A stretch of 64,000 nucleotides of DNA from Xylophilus sp. Leaf220. Lineage in GTDB: Bacteria; Pseudomonadota; Gammaproteobacteria; Burkholderiales; Burkholderiaceae_C. The stretch is taken from positions 476,277-540,276 of the forward strand of contig NZ_LMKO01000012.1 in assembly GCF_001421705.1 (NCBI RefSeq), read 5' to 3'. The position numbers were made by a program, and so were the translations under genes. The notes beneath the pieces are model-generated. The model saw only the letters and a list, made by a program, of their open reading frames with translations, did not search any database and was not told the DNA's origin. Position 1 is the first letter of the stretch. Each line of letters begins with the position of its first letter. This document shows positions 8,704-18,999 of the stretch, piece after piece.

Positions 8704-8862
8704 ATGTCCCTTTCGTTCATTCTGTTGATCGTCCTGATCCTGATCCTGGTGGGCGTCCTGCCGACGTGGGGACACAGCCGTTCGTGGGGCTACGGCCCGA
8801 GCGGCGGCATCGGCCTGGTTCTGGTGATCGTGATCGTGCTGCTGCTGATGGGCCGCATATAA
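8704..8862 (+). CDS. DUF3309 family small membrane peptide
   Basis: A 52-residue peptide (MSLSFILLIVLILILVGVLP, then a short polar WGHSRSWGYGPSGG loop and a second hydrophobic helix ending GRI) matching DUF3309. It is probably a two-helix inner-membrane peptide. An AGGAGT ribosome site lies 8 bases before ATG. A short inverted repeat GTCAC-ACC-GTGAC lies about 25 bases upstream of the start and could be an operator or chance. A strong terminator follows 21 bases after the stop. Function unknown. Confidence 0.85.
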   Translation: MSLSFILLIVLILILVGVLPTWGHSRSWGYGPSGGIGLVLVIVIVLLLMGRI

Positions 8863-8883
8863 GGTCCGACGGCTTGCCGTCGC

Positions 8884-8919
8884 AATGAAGAAGGGGTCCT
8901 GCGGGACCCCTTCTTCATT
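8884..8919. terminator. Bidirectional intrinsic terminator
   Basis: A perfect 16-bp inverted repeat (arms 8884-8899 and 8904-8919) around a TGCG tetraloop, GC-rich at the top and AT-rich at the base. It lies between the DUF3309 gene (plus) and the end of the EF-hand gene (minus), so it can serve both. Confidence 0.85.
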
Positions 8920-8937
8920 GGTGCCTCGGTTGTGGCC

Positions 8938-11178
8938 TCAGGGTACCGATGTCGCAGCGGTGCCCGGCGCGGCAACGGCCGATGCCGGTACCGGCACCAT
9001 CATCACCGGCTCCCGCGGCACCGGCGGCTCGTAGCGCAGACCGGCAGGCAACAGCGCATCGGCCCAGCCGAAGCGCCACGCCATGGCCAGCACGACCACC
9101 GCAGCGACCCCCATGCCGATCAGCCAGGCCTTGCCGTGGCGCTCCTTGAAAGGGTCTTGCAGCAGCCGCGACGCGCTGGCGGGCACATGGCCGGTCTGGG
9201 ACAGCGAGGCACCCAGCCGCACGTTGACCTTCATGCGCCCGTTGATCGCCCAGCCGCTCGCATCCAGTATCGGCCCCAGGCTGCGCTGGCGCAGCTTGAG
9301 CCAGGCGATCAGCATGCTGGGGCCCGAGATGGCCAGCACGATGCCGCAGAGGGCGATCGGGATCCACGGCCCCAGGTCGACGAACTTGCCGAACACCCCG
9401 ACCAGGACCGCGCTGATGCTGCCCAGCGCCACCCCGATCGCGGCCACCGTGCCGACATCGACCCGGCCCGGCAGTTTCTCCGCCGCGGTGGCGACCGCCG
9501 GCATCGCGCCGCCGGGTTTCGACGCCGACACCACACCGCTCGCCAGCGAGTTGAGCGAGGCCTGGGCCGCCGTTTCGCTGGCCGCCGCGCGTTTGGCGAC
9601 CTGCTCTTCCAGCACCCGCAGGAACTTCTTGTAAGGCGACAGGAACGCCTGGCCGACGCTGGTCGGGTTCTCGATCAGCTTGGTGATCGTCGCGTCCCAG
9701 TCGTGGCCTTCCCGGTCGTAGAAGACGCCGTTGCGGCCGACGAAGAGAAAATCCACGTCGCCCGCGGTGAAGGCCGCGGCGATCTGCATCGTCTTGCCCT
9801 GCCGGGTGCAGGTGCAATAGGCCAGGTAGGTCTTGGCCAGGCCGGCCAGCACGGCGTGCTTGGTGGCATCGGCCACCTGCACCACCAGGTCGCAGCTGCG
9901 GCCGTCCAGGTACAGCGTTCCGGCCTGGAACACCGCACCCTTGCGGCCGTAGAACTCCTGGAACGACACGAAGTTGTGCAGCAGCCGCAGCAGGTCGCGC
10001 TTGAAGCGCAGCAGCTTCTCCAGTTCGCCGATGCGGGTGTTGTGCGGCTCCATCGCCTGGTCCTGCGCGATTAGCTCGAGCACCGATGCCTCCGCCCCCT
10101 GCGCGAGACGGCGGCGCAGCGGCGCCACCTCCAGCGCGTCGAGCCTGGTCGACGGGCGGGAGCGCAGCCACGCACAGCTGGCGGCGAGCCGGGTCTTGAG
10201 CGACTCCCACTGCGCTTCTTCCAGCAACTCCGAACCATCGCCGAGCAGCGGCACCACGACATGACGGCGCAGAGACGCCAGCCCTTCGGCCCAGGCCGGA
10301 TTGGCGCCGGCTCCTAGCGGCAACGGCCGTCCCGGCCACGCAGGCGCCAGCGGCAGGTCGGCGATCGCCGCCGATTGCGCCTGCAGCGTCTGCGCGCCCA
10401 GCGCACGGTAGGCGTCGGAGCCGGGATTCAGCTCGGGCGTGGCCCGCGGGTCGTAGGCCGCAACGCGGCAGCGGGCGAAGAAGTCGTCGACCTTCACCCG
10501 CACTTTTTCCAGCGCCTCGGCCGCCGGCAGGGTGTCTGCGCCGAGCGGCAGCGCCGCGTCGTCGTGCAGGGCCTGGGCATGCCAGGCATCCAGCCGCCGC
10601 GCGTCGGCAAAGAACGCCCGGGCCCGCACCAGGTCGATGCCGGGCTGTCCGTTGCAGTCGGCGACGCTGCCCTGCGTGGCGGCGATCTGCTCGACCACCG
10701 CGCGTACCTCGGCGTCCTCCGCGGTGGCCGGCGTCACGATGCCGTCGCCGTTGAAGCGCATCGCCGCCAGCAGGCGGCTGCGGTCGACCACGTCGGCCAA
10801 CGCGATCGTGTCGGCCTCGTCGCGGCCCAGCAGTTGCAGGATGCGGCGCGCCTCGCCCGCCAGTGCCGCACCGGAGGCATCTGCCTCGTCCAGCGCCGAA
10901 AGCGCCAGCGTGTCGCCCCCGCGCACCAGTTCGTCGGCGTCCTTCAGCTGCGCGCAGGCCCACCGGCAGGCGGCCAGCAGTTCGGGTGGACGGATGCGGC
11001 CGTCATGGTCGGTGTCGATGAGGTCGAGCGTGCGGGTGTCGAACTCCAGCGTGCGCGTCGGGCAGGCCAGCGCCACCCAGAGCTTCTGGTCGAGTTCGTC
11101 GAGATGGGCGATGTCGGCGCCGGTGCGGATCAGCACCTGGTCGACACCGCCCGCACGGAAGAATTGCCATGGATGCAT
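8938..11178 (-). CDS. EF-hand domain membrane protein of unknown function
   Basis: A 746-residue protein that I recognise only by its parts. An N-terminal canonical calcium-binding EF loop is present: Asp55, Asp57, Asp59, Gly60, Ile62 and Glu66 occupy the expected positions. A second EF-like loop (RFNGDGIVTP) lies about 100 residues further on. A long Ala/Leu/Arg-rich helical region follows, then a beta-rich segment. Near the C-terminus are three hydrophobic helices with a short Pro/Val/Ala-rich tail. ATG 11178 (MHPWQFF) is chosen because upstream sequence in frame is Arg/Ala-rich and non-conserved in character. It is a single-gene unit ending at the terminator. Confidence 0.72.
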   Translation of the reverse strand: MHPWQFFRAGGVDQVLIRTGADIAHLDELDQKLWVALACPTRTLEFDTRTLDLIDTDHDGRIRPPELLAACRWACAQLKDADELVRGGDTLALSALDEADASGAALAGEARRILQLLGRDEADTIALADVVDRSRLLAAMRFNGDGIVTPATAEDAEVRAVVEQIAATQGSVADCNGQPGIDLVRARAFFADARRLDAWHAQALHDDAALPLGADTLPAAEALEKVRVKVDDFFARCRVAAYDPRATPELNPGSDAYRALGAQTLQAQSAAIADLPLAPAWPGRPLPLGAGANPAWAEGLASLRRHVVVPLLGDGSELLEEAQWESLKTRLAASCAWLRSRPSTRLDALEVAPLRRRLAQGAEASVLELIAQDQAMEPHNTRIGELEKLLRFKRDLLRLLHNFVSFQEFYGRKGAVFQAGTLYLDGRSCDLVVQVADATKHAVLAGLAKTYLAYCTCTRQGKTMQIAAAFTAGDVDFLFVGRNGVFYDREGHDWDATITKLIENPTSVGQAFLSPYKKFLRVLEEQVAKRAAASETAAQASLNSLASGVVSASKPGGAMPAVATAAEKLPGRVDVGTVAAIGVALGSISAVLVGVFGKFVDLGPWIPIALCGIVLAISGPSMLIAWLKLRQRSLGPILDASGWAINGRMKVNVRLGASLSQTGHVPASASRLLQDPFKERHGKAWLIGMGVAAVVVLAMAWRFGWADALLPAGLRYEPPVPREPVMMVPVPASAVAAPGTAATSVP

Positions 11179-11411
11179 CGGCAGAAAAACCTGGGCTGAA
11201 AGCGCGGCGGGGCGCAGCGGTCCGGCGCGCGGCGCCGGGGCGAAGCGACGGATTCTGAAGCGTGCGCCCGCCGCGCCGGTAAGCCCATGTTCGCGGCCGG
11301 CCGCCGTGCGGCGCGGTTCGCCAAGGCGACACGCAGCCCGGCCCGCCCCCCTACCCGGCCATCGGGCCGCGGCGCAGAATGTCCCGGCTGCCCTCGACAA
11401 GGAGACATCCG

Positions 11412-12179
11412 ATGCACATCCCCTCGATGAAGGAACTCGTCAGCGCCGAAGAATGGCAACTGCGCTGCGACCTGGCCGCCTGCTACCGGCTGGTGGCGCT
11501 CTACGGCTGGAGCGACCTGGTCTTCACCCACATCACTGCCAAGCTGCCGCCGTCGGTGGCGGGCGACGCGCACCAGTTCCTGATCAACCCCTACGGACTG
11601 ATGTTCGACGAGATCACCGCGTCGAGCCTGGTGAAGGTCGACATGCAGTGCAACAAGCTGCACGACTCGCCCTTCCCGGTGAACCCGGCCGGCTTCGTGA
11701 TCCACAGCGCGGTGCACGCGGCCCGCGACGATGCGCAGTGCGTGCTGCACACCCACACCCGGGCCGGCGTGGCGGTGAGCGCGCAGCAGGCCGGCATCCT
11801 GCCGATCAGCCAGCAATCGACCTTCGTGCTGGCGTCGCTGGCCTACCACGGCTACGAGGGCGTGGCCTTCCGCGACGAGGAAAAGCCACGGCTGCAGGAC
11901 GACCTGGGCAGTGCCAACTTCCTGGTGTTGCGCAACCATGGCCTGCTGGTGGTGGGCCGCAGCATCGCCGACGCGTTCCTGTCGATGTACACCTTCGAAA
12001 ACGCCTGCCGCATCCAGATAGACGCGCAGGCCGGGGGTGCCCTGACCGAAGTCGATCCGCGCATCGTCGCCGGCACCGCCGCCGCGATGAAGGTGCAGAC
12101 CGGCGGGCTGGGCGGCGCCTTCGTCTGGCCGTCGCTGCTGCGTCGGCTGGAACGGGCCGATCCGGGCTACCGGGACTAG
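11412..12179 (+). CDS. Class II aldolase/adducin family protein
   Basis: Zinc-dependent aldolase-fold protein of 255 residues. Recognisable elements are LYGWSDLVFTHITAKLP (substrate-phosphate region), LHTHTRAGVAVS (two His metal ligands) and LRNHGLLVVG (third His). The start at 11412 has AAGGAGACA upstream. Members include fuculose-phosphate aldolase, ribulose-phosphate epimerase and many uncharacterised enzymes, so the reaction is not assigned. It stands alone, divergent from the EF-hand gene. A palindromic repeat lies 30 bases after its stop. Confidence 0.88.
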   Translation: MHIPSMKELVSAEEWQLRCDLAACYRLVALYGWSDLVFTHITAKLPPSVAGDAHQFLINPYGLMFDEITASSLVKVDMQCNKLHDSPFPVNPAGFVIHSAVHAARDDAQCVLHTHTRAGVAVSAQQAGILPISQQSTFVLASLAYHGYEGVAFRDEEKPRLQDDLGSANFLVLRNHGLLVVGRSIADAFLSMYTFENACRIQIDAQAGGALTEVDPRIVAGTAAAMKVQTGGLGGAFVWPSLLRRLERADPGYRD

Positions 12180-12209
12180 CCATGGACGCCCGTGGCCCTG
12201 TTTTCAGCG

Positions 12210-12263
12210 AAAAGGGCCTGCAGCCGGCGTGCAGAGCCGACCATTTGCTATTAAATCAATAGC
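12210..12263 (+). repeat. 54-base interspersed palindromic element, intergenic copy (family 1)
   Basis: Begins AAAAGGGCCTGCAGCCGG and ends with the palindrome GCTATTAAATCAATAGC. By hand alignment it matches 44 of 54 bases of the copy at 35591-35644, with identical length. It lies 30 bases after the aldolase-family stop. The frame corresponding to the coding copies is open through the element and ends in TAG just beyond it. Confidence 0.85.
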
Positions 12264-12336
12264 ATAGCCTGGTGCGGCCAGCCGGGGTCACTACACTCGG
12301 GGCCCGCGCTCTCGCACCACGCCCCTTATCTCCCCG

Positions 12337-12954
12337 ATGGACTTTCTCTTGCTGGCGACCATGGTCGCCATCGGCGCGTACGGCCTCAAGGCGCGCGACC
12401 AGGGCCGCCGCATCATCCTGCTGGGCACCCACCTGCGCCAGTACCAGATCGAAAAGCTGATGGAAAACCTGACCGAGGGCTACCTGCGCGCCCTGGGAGA
12501 GGACGATCCCGAGCGGCGCCAGCAGATCTGGAACCTGCTCCACGCCACGGAAGGCTCCCTGGCCAACCAGTTCCAGACTTTCGCGACCGAGTTCGCGCGG
12601 GTGGACGAATCGCAGACCCGGGTCAGCACCCTGCCCGTCGCCCTGCCCTACGCGGCCCGGCTGCTGCCGGCGGCCAGCTTCGACGTGCGCAAGGCGTTTT
12701 CGGTCCATGCGCGCGGCATCGCCGACGCGGCGCGCAATACCGAGCAGCGCTCGACCCGCGACCGGGCCTTCACCATGTCGGCCGAGCTGTTCCTGATGCA
12801 GCACACCTGCCACTGGTTCTGCCGCTCGAAGGCGGTCGCATCGGCCCGGATGATGGCGCGCCACCAGACGACGCACCAGCAGCTGGTCGACGCGGTGGCG
12901 CCGGACACCCGGCGCGCCTACCTGGCGCTGATCGAAGGCGCCAAGCCGCGCTGA
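12337..12954 (+). CDS. Uncharacterised protein with N-terminal membrane helix
   Basis: Encodes 205 residues. The N-terminus (MDFLLLATMVAIGAYGL) is one hydrophobic helix followed by Lys/Arg, so the protein is probably anchored with a cytoplasmic body. The rest is predicted to be strongly helical, with conserved-looking stretches (ERRQQIWNLLHATEGSLANQF, ELFLMQHTCHWFCRSKAVA). I do not recognise the family and give no function. It is convergent with the hydrolase gene, whose stop lies 10 bases further on. Confidence 0.68.
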   Translation: MDFLLLATMVAIGAYGLKARDQGRRIILLGTHLRQYQIEKLMENLTEGYLRALGEDDPERRQQIWNLLHATEGSLANQFQTFATEFARVDESQTRVSTLPVALPYAARLLPAASFDVRKAFSVHARGIADAARNTEQRSTRDRAFTMSAELFLMQHTCHWFCRSKAVASARMMARHQTTHQQLVDAVAPDTRRAYLALIEGAKPR

Positions 12955-12964
12955 CCACAGGCGC

Positions 12965-13867
12965 TCAGTTGCCGGCCGCGAGGAACGGAAGCACCTGCGC
13001 CAGCAATGCGTCGGGCGCCTCTTCGGGCACGTAGTGGCCGCAAGGCAGCGCCTGGCCCCGCACGTCGTCGGCCACCCTGCGCCATTCCTCGAGCGGGCGG
13101 AAGCAGCGTTGCACCACGCCGTCGGCCCCCCACAGCGCCAGCAAAGGCATCGCCAGGCGGCGGCCCGCGGCGCGGTCGGCCCGGTCGTGCTCCAGGTCGA
13201 TGCCGGCCGCGGCCCGGTAATCCTCGCACAGGCCGTGCGCCGCGCCGGGCTGGGCCAGGCAGCGGCCGTATTCGGCCAGCGCCCGCGGATCGAACGGCGC
13301 GAGGCCCGCGCTGCGGCGGCCCATCACGTCGCGCAGGTAGGCGGCCGGATCGGCCTCGATTAGCCGTTCGGGCAGCGGTGCGGGCTGGATCAGGAAGAAC
13401 CAGTGCCAGTACGCGCGGGCGAAGGTCTCGTCGGTCTGCTCGTACATCGCCAGGGTTGGCGCGATATCGAGCAGCGCGACCCGCTCCACCGCATCGCCGT
13501 GGTCGGCCGCGAGCCGGTGCGCGACGCGGGCGCCGCGGTCGTGTGCCAGCACGGCGAAGCGCGGATGACCCAGCGCCTGCATCAGCCGCAACATGTCGCG
13601 CGCCATGGTCCGCTTGCTGTAGTTCGCATGGTCGGCGGCGCCGGCAGGCTTCGACGAATCGCCGTAGCCGCGCAGATCCGCCAGCACCACGGTGCGGGTG
13701 CGCGCCAGCGTCGGCGCCACCCGGTGCCATATCGCATGGGTCTGGGGATGGCCGTGCAGCAGCAGCAGGGCCGGGCCCCGGCCGGCGACCAGGGCATGGA
13801 TCTCGACGCCGTCGTCGGTCGGGATGCGGTGCGGCGCGAAGCCGGGGAACAGGGTGGTGTCGTGCAT
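12965..13867 (-). CDS. Haloacetate (fluoroacetate) dehalogenase-like alpha/beta hydrolase
   Basis: A 300-residue hydrolase with every residue known to matter in fluoroacetate dehalogenases, at nearly the same numbering as the well-studied Rhodopseudomonas enzyme. These are nucleophile Asp110 in HDRGAR, carboxylate-binding Arg111 and Arg114, catalytic acid Asp134, halide-binding His155 and Trp156 in YWHWFF, Tyr217, and general base His278 in GHYVPEEAP. Family chemistry is displacement of halide from haloacetates through an ester intermediate. No signal peptide is present. It lies 53 bases downstream of eda on the same strand and may be co-transcribed. Activity on a different carboxylate cannot be excluded. 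Confidence 0.85.
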   Translation of the reverse strand: MHDTTLFPGFAPHRIPTDDGVEIHALVAGRGPALLLLHGHPQTHAIWHRVAPTLARTRTVVLADLRGYGDSSKPAGAADHANYSKRTMARDMLRLMQALGHPRFAVLAHDRGARVAHRLAADHGDAVERVALLDIAPTLAMYEQTDETFARAYWHWFFLIQPAPLPERLIEADPAAYLRDVMGRRSAGLAPFDPRALAEYGRCLAQPGAAHGLCEDYRAAAGIDLEHDRADRAAGRRLAMPLLALWGADGVVQRCFRPLEEWRRVADDVRGQALPCGHYVPEEAPDALLAQVLPFLAAGN

Positions 13868-13920
13868 GGCCCGATTCTCCCAAAGCCGCGGTGCCGCGTC
13901 GGCGCGGCACTCGCCCCGCT

Positions 13921-14555
13921 CTAGCGCGCGAGCTGCGACGCGGTGCGCGCCAGCGCGGTGATGCGGTCCCAGTCGCCGGCGGCGACGGCATCGGCCGGCG
14001 TCAGCCACGAGCCGCCCACGCAGGCGACATTGGGCAGCGCCAGGAATTCGGCGGCATTCGCCGAGCTGATGCCGCCGGTGGGGCAGAAGGTGATGTCGCC
14101 GAAGGGCCCGTGCCACGCCTTCAGCATCGCCGAGCCGCCCGCCTGCAGCGCGGGGAAGAACTTCAGCTCGGTCAGGCCGTCTTCCTGCGCCATCATGATT
14201 TCGCTGCCGGTCGCGACGCCGGGCAGCAGCGGCAGGCCCGCATCCTTGCAGGCCTGGCCGACCGCCCGGGTGTAGCCGGGGCTGACGGCGAAACGCGCGC
14301 CTGCCCGGGCCACCGCAGCCGCCTCGGTCGCGGTGCGGACGGTGCCGGCACCGGCGACCGCCTCGGGCACCTCGCGGGCGATCGCTTCAATGCAGGCCAG
14401 TCCCTGGGGCGTGCGCAGCGTCACCTCCAGCATGCGGATGCCGCCGGCCACCAGCGCACGGGCCAGCGGCACCGCATGGGCCACATCGTGCAGCACGATC
14501 ACCGGGATCACCGGCGCGTCGCGCATCACCTCGAGCGCGGTCAGCGCAGCGTTCT

Positions 14556-14565
<10 letters not shown>
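13921..14565 (-). CDS. eda: KDPG/KHG aldolase, Entner-Doudoroff pathway
   Basis: Cleaves 2-keto-3-deoxy-6-phosphogluconate to pyruvate and glyceraldehyde 3-phosphate. The 214 residues carry LEVTLRT (catalytic Glu), GAGTVRT, Schiff-base Lys135 in TELKFFPA, and the phosphate-binding CPTGGI. The length is normal. The start ATG 14565 lies 10 bases inside the end of edd, so translation is coupled, which fits the shared pathway. Confidence 0.96.
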
Positions 14566-16376
<1,811 letters not shown>

Positions 16377-16551
16377 GTGGGGCTCCGGAGGCCTCTCCTG
16401 CTGCGCGTGGTCTGCGTGCAGAGGGCGGTCCGGTCATCCTACCCCGCGGCTCGGCAGCCACGTAGACGGAGGTTACGAACCGGTTACGAACGACGCGCCC
16501 GACAAACAGGCTAACGTCGATCGCTGGCAAGGCGCGCCAGCGCGCACCTGG

Positions 16552-17052
16552 TCAGTTCACCAGCATCACGTCGATGCGATTGGCCAGTTCCCGGTCGCCG
16601 CCCGCACTGGAACTGCCTGCCTGTGCGGGGGAGCGCAGTTCGATCTTGTCGTCGGGCAGACCCAGTCCCATCAGCATCTCGCGCACCTGGGCCGCGCGGC
16701 GCCGGATCAACGCGGCGTTGTCGTCGGGGCCGAGGGTGGGGTACTGGTAGCTGAGCACCACCGCGCGCATGCCGACGCCCATGCCCTTGACCACGTTGGC
16801 CAAGGCCTTGTCGGCCCCGGGCGTGAGCGCGGCGCTGCCGGGAGCGAAGTAGAACTTGACGATTCCCTCTTCGATCACCACGCGGGCGCCGTCGACGGAC
16901 GTGGAATACACCGCTGCAGCCTGCCGGTGGTGCGGATGCAGCTGGCGGTGCACGACCGAGCCGACGAGCGTCGCGACCAGCACCACGATCAGCATCCCCA
17001 CGAGGCCCAGTGCGAAACGCTGCTGGCTGTCAGGGTCACTCGAGGTGTTCAT
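16552..17052 (-). CDS. OmpA-like domain membrane-anchored protein
   Basis: Encodes 166 residues: a short cytoplasmic N-terminus, one membrane helix (residues 14-32, LGLVGMLIVVLVATLVGSV), then a periplasmic OmpA/MotB-type peptidoglycan-associating domain. Family features are VKFYFAPGSAALTPGADKALANV, IRRRAAQVREMLMGLGLPDDKIEL and a terminal NRIDVML. It is shorter than MotB and lacks the plug region, so it is probably a general cell-wall anchor. It is divergent from the cyclotransferase gene. Confidence 0.8.
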   Translation of the reverse strand: MNTSSDPDSQQRFALGLVGMLIVVLVATLVGSVVHRQLHPHHRQAAAVYSTSVDGARVVIEEGIVKFYFAPGSAALTPGADKALANVVKGMGVGMRAVVLSYQYPTLGPDDNAALIRRRAAQVREMLMGLGLPDDKIELRSPAQAGSSSAGGDRELANRIDVMLVN

Positions 17053-17100
17053 GCGGAAAGTCCAGGTGAATAATGGCTTGTCGCCAACGGGAAATTGTAA

Positions 17101-17748
17101 ATGTCCTCTTCGTCCCGCACCCCGCCTCTCCGCGATCCCGCCGTGCCTTCCGTCGGTACGGTACGGGCGCACCGCGACCCGGCGGCCATGCTGGAGCAGG
17201 CCCTGGCGCAGTGGGGCGGACAGGACGACCTGTGGATATTCGGGTACGGCTCCTTGATCTGGCGGCCCGACTTTCCGTTCCAGGAACGCCGTGCGGCACT
17301 GGTGCACGGCTGGCACCGCGCGCTGAAGATGTGGAGCGCGGTGAACCGCGGCACGCCCGAATGCCGGGGCCTGGTGTTCGGCCTGCTGACCGGCGGCAGC
17401 TGCAAGGGCATGGTGTTCCGGGTGCAGGGAGCACGTGGCCGGCAGACGCTGATCGACCTGTGGAAACGCGAGATGGTCACCGGCGTCTACGACCCGCGCT
17501 GGTTGCCGCTGCGCACGGCGCAAGGTCCGGTCAAGGCGCTGGCGTTCACCCTTTCTCGCGACAGCCCGAACCACACCGGCGAACTGTCCGACGCGCAGTA
17601 CCGCGACATTTTCGCGACCGCCATCGGCCGCTTTGGCACCACCCGCGACTATGCCCACGCCACCTACGCATCGCTGCGCGAGATGGGCATCGAGGACAAG
17701 GCGCTCGCGCGCATCCTGCGGCTGTCACAAGCGGAAGCACCCCGCTGA
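17101..17748 (+). CDS. Gamma-glutamylcyclotransferase (ChaC-like)
   Basis: Cytoplasmic enzyme of 215 residues that by family releases 5-oxoproline from glutathione or gamma-glutamyl peptides. The hallmark substrate-binding motif FGYGSLIWRPDFPF is present, followed by a Trp/Arg-rich strand (RALVHGWHRALKMWS) and YDPRWLPL. The family's SPNHTGEL region and the C-terminal helix (DYAHATYASLREMGIEDKALARI) are intact. The ribosome site before ATG 17101 is weak. SodC lies 24 bases downstream on the same strand, a pairing consistent with redox stress. Confidence 0.9.
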   Translation: MSSSSRTPPLRDPAVPSVGTVRAHRDPAAMLEQALAQWGGQDDLWIFGYGSLIWRPDFPFQERRAALVHGWHRALKMWSAVNRGTPECRGLVFGLLTGGSCKGMVFRVQGARGRQTLIDLWKREMVTGVYDPRWLPLRTAQGPVKALAFTLSRDSPNHTGELSDAQYRDIFATAIGRFGTTRDYAHATYASLREMGIEDKALARILRLSQAEAPR

Positions 17749-17772
17749 ACCCGCGCGCTTAGAGTGCGCCGG

Positions 17773-18318
17773 ATGTTCGCTCGCCCACCGCACGCTCGCC
17801 GCCCGCTCGCTTCGCCCACCTCGGCGGCGTGCCTGTCCTTTCTGCTGGCAGGGTGCGCGAGCGGACCGCAGGGCGCCGCCGCAGTGGCCGACCTGCAGCC
17901 GACGCCGGGCCATACGGCGACCGGCAGCATCGCATTCCGGCAGGTCGGCGGCATCGTGCAGGTCACCGGCACGGTTCGCGGACTGCCGCCCCGGACCGAG
18001 CACGGATTCCACATCCACGCGCTGGGCGACTGCGGCGACGACGGGATGGCGGCGGGCGGGCACTTCGATCCCCAGTCGCTACGGCACGGCCGCTTCGGCG
18101 ATCCCGGCGTGCACGCCGGCGAACTCCCGAGCCTGCATGCCGACAGCACCGGCACCGCCACATTCAGCATCGAATCGCGCGCGATCAGCCTGGGCAGCGG
18201 GCCGACCGGCGTCATAGGCCGCGCGCTGGTCGTCCACCGCGACCGGGACGACTTCCGCACCCAGCCCGCCGGCGATTCGGGCCCGCGCATTGCCTGCGCG
18301 GTGATCGAACCCCGCTGA
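17773..18318 (+). CDS. sodC: Cu/Zn superoxide dismutase, lipoprotein form
   Basis: Periplasmic enzyme that dismutates superoxide. ATG 17773 gives 181 residues with a lipobox ending LAGC, Cys28, so it is predicted to be membrane-anchored. Metal ligands are visible in HGFHIHALGDC, GGHFDPQSLRHG, VHAGELPSLHAD (family usually GDLP; here Glu replaces Asp) and VVHRDRDDF. The two Cys of the conserved disulfide are in ALGDC and RIACAV. A GTG nine bases upstream is an alternative start. It ends directly against the stop of the convergent mocA-like gene. Confidence 0.9.
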   Translation: MFARPPHARRPLASPTSAACLSFLLAGCASGPQGAAAVADLQPTPGHTATGSIAFRQVGGIVQVTGTVRGLPPRTEHGFHIHALGDCGDDGMAAGGHFDPQSLRHGRFGDPGVHAGELPSLHADSTGTATFSIESRAISLGSGPTGVIGRALVVHRDRDDFRTQPAGDSGPRIACAVIEPR

Positions 18319-18900
18319 TCAGACCGGCGACACGGCGGACCGTCGCCGCAGCAGGTCGCACGCATGCTGCAGATCGGCCAGGGTGTCTACGTCCGTGATG
18401 GCGCCGATGTCGTCGAGCGGCATCTTTGCTATTTTATTCATAGCGCCCAGCCGGCTAAGGACGTGCTTTGCGCCGTCTTTTCCATGGAGTTCCGCCAGTT
18501 CCGGGCCGACACCGGGCGCGAACCCCACGGGATGGGCACGCTGGTCCCCCACCCAGGGCACCACCGCGAGCGCCGCACCGGAGACCAGCCCGCCGGCCAC
18601 GGCGACCAGGCTGGCCGGTGCGATCAGCGGCAAGTCGGCCGGCAGCACCAGCCAGCCGTGTGCATCCCGCGTCGCCCGTACGGCAGCTGCGATCGAATCG
18701 CCCATGCCGGGATGGCCCGCATCTTCCAGGTGCCAGGGCAGGCCGCTGGCCCGGACCGCGTCCAGCGTCCGCTGCAGCACACTGCGGCCGCACAGATCGG
18801 CCTGCAACTTGTGGACCTGGCCGCCCGACGCGCGGAACCGCGCACCCACGCCCGAGGCGAGGACCAGGATGGTCGGCAAAGCATCTGAAGAGATCTGCAT
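18319..18900 (-). CDS. MocA/MobA-like nucleotidyltransferase
   Basis: Probable molybdenum-cofactor cytidylyl- or guanylyltransferase-type enzyme of 193 residues. It has [21 protein letters not shown] (a variant of the LAAGxGxRFG nucleotide loop), [10 protein letters not shown] (the metal-binding Asp region) and HPVGFAPG. The C-terminus reads DVDTLADLQ as in MocA. The glycine loop is LASG rather than LAAG. Codons for MNKIA near the C-terminus are AT-rich and unlike the rest of the gene; they coincide with a shortened palindromic repeat at 18428-18469. Confidence 0.8.
   Translation of the reverse strand: MQISSDALPTILVLASGVGARFRASGGQVHKLQADLCGRSVLQRTLDAVRASGLPWHLEDAGHPGMGDSIAAAVRATRDAHGWLVLPADLPLIAPASLVAVAGGLVSGAALAVVPWVGDQRAHPVGFAPGVGPELAELHGKDGAKHVLSRLGAMNKIAKMPLDDIGAITDVDTLADLQHACDLLRRRSAVSPV
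18428..18469 (-). repeat. Shortened, degenerate copy of the family 1 palindromic element inside mocA-like gene
   Basis: Read on the minus strand it ends with AGCCGGCTGGGC followed by the palindrome GCTATGAATAAAATAGC, in the same frame relative to the gene as the coding copies (SRLGAMNK compared with SRLPAIKK in hrpA). It is 42 bases long, 12 fewer than the full element. The first half is weakly matched, so common origin is plausible but not certain. Confidence 0.5.
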
Positions 18901-18999
18901 TGGAGAATCGGTGCGGGCGGCAGTGTCGAGCTTACCGTGCGTGTGTCGTCGGTCTGCTGGGCCTGCCGGCGTGCTTGCCGTGCGATGCACAATCCGGCG

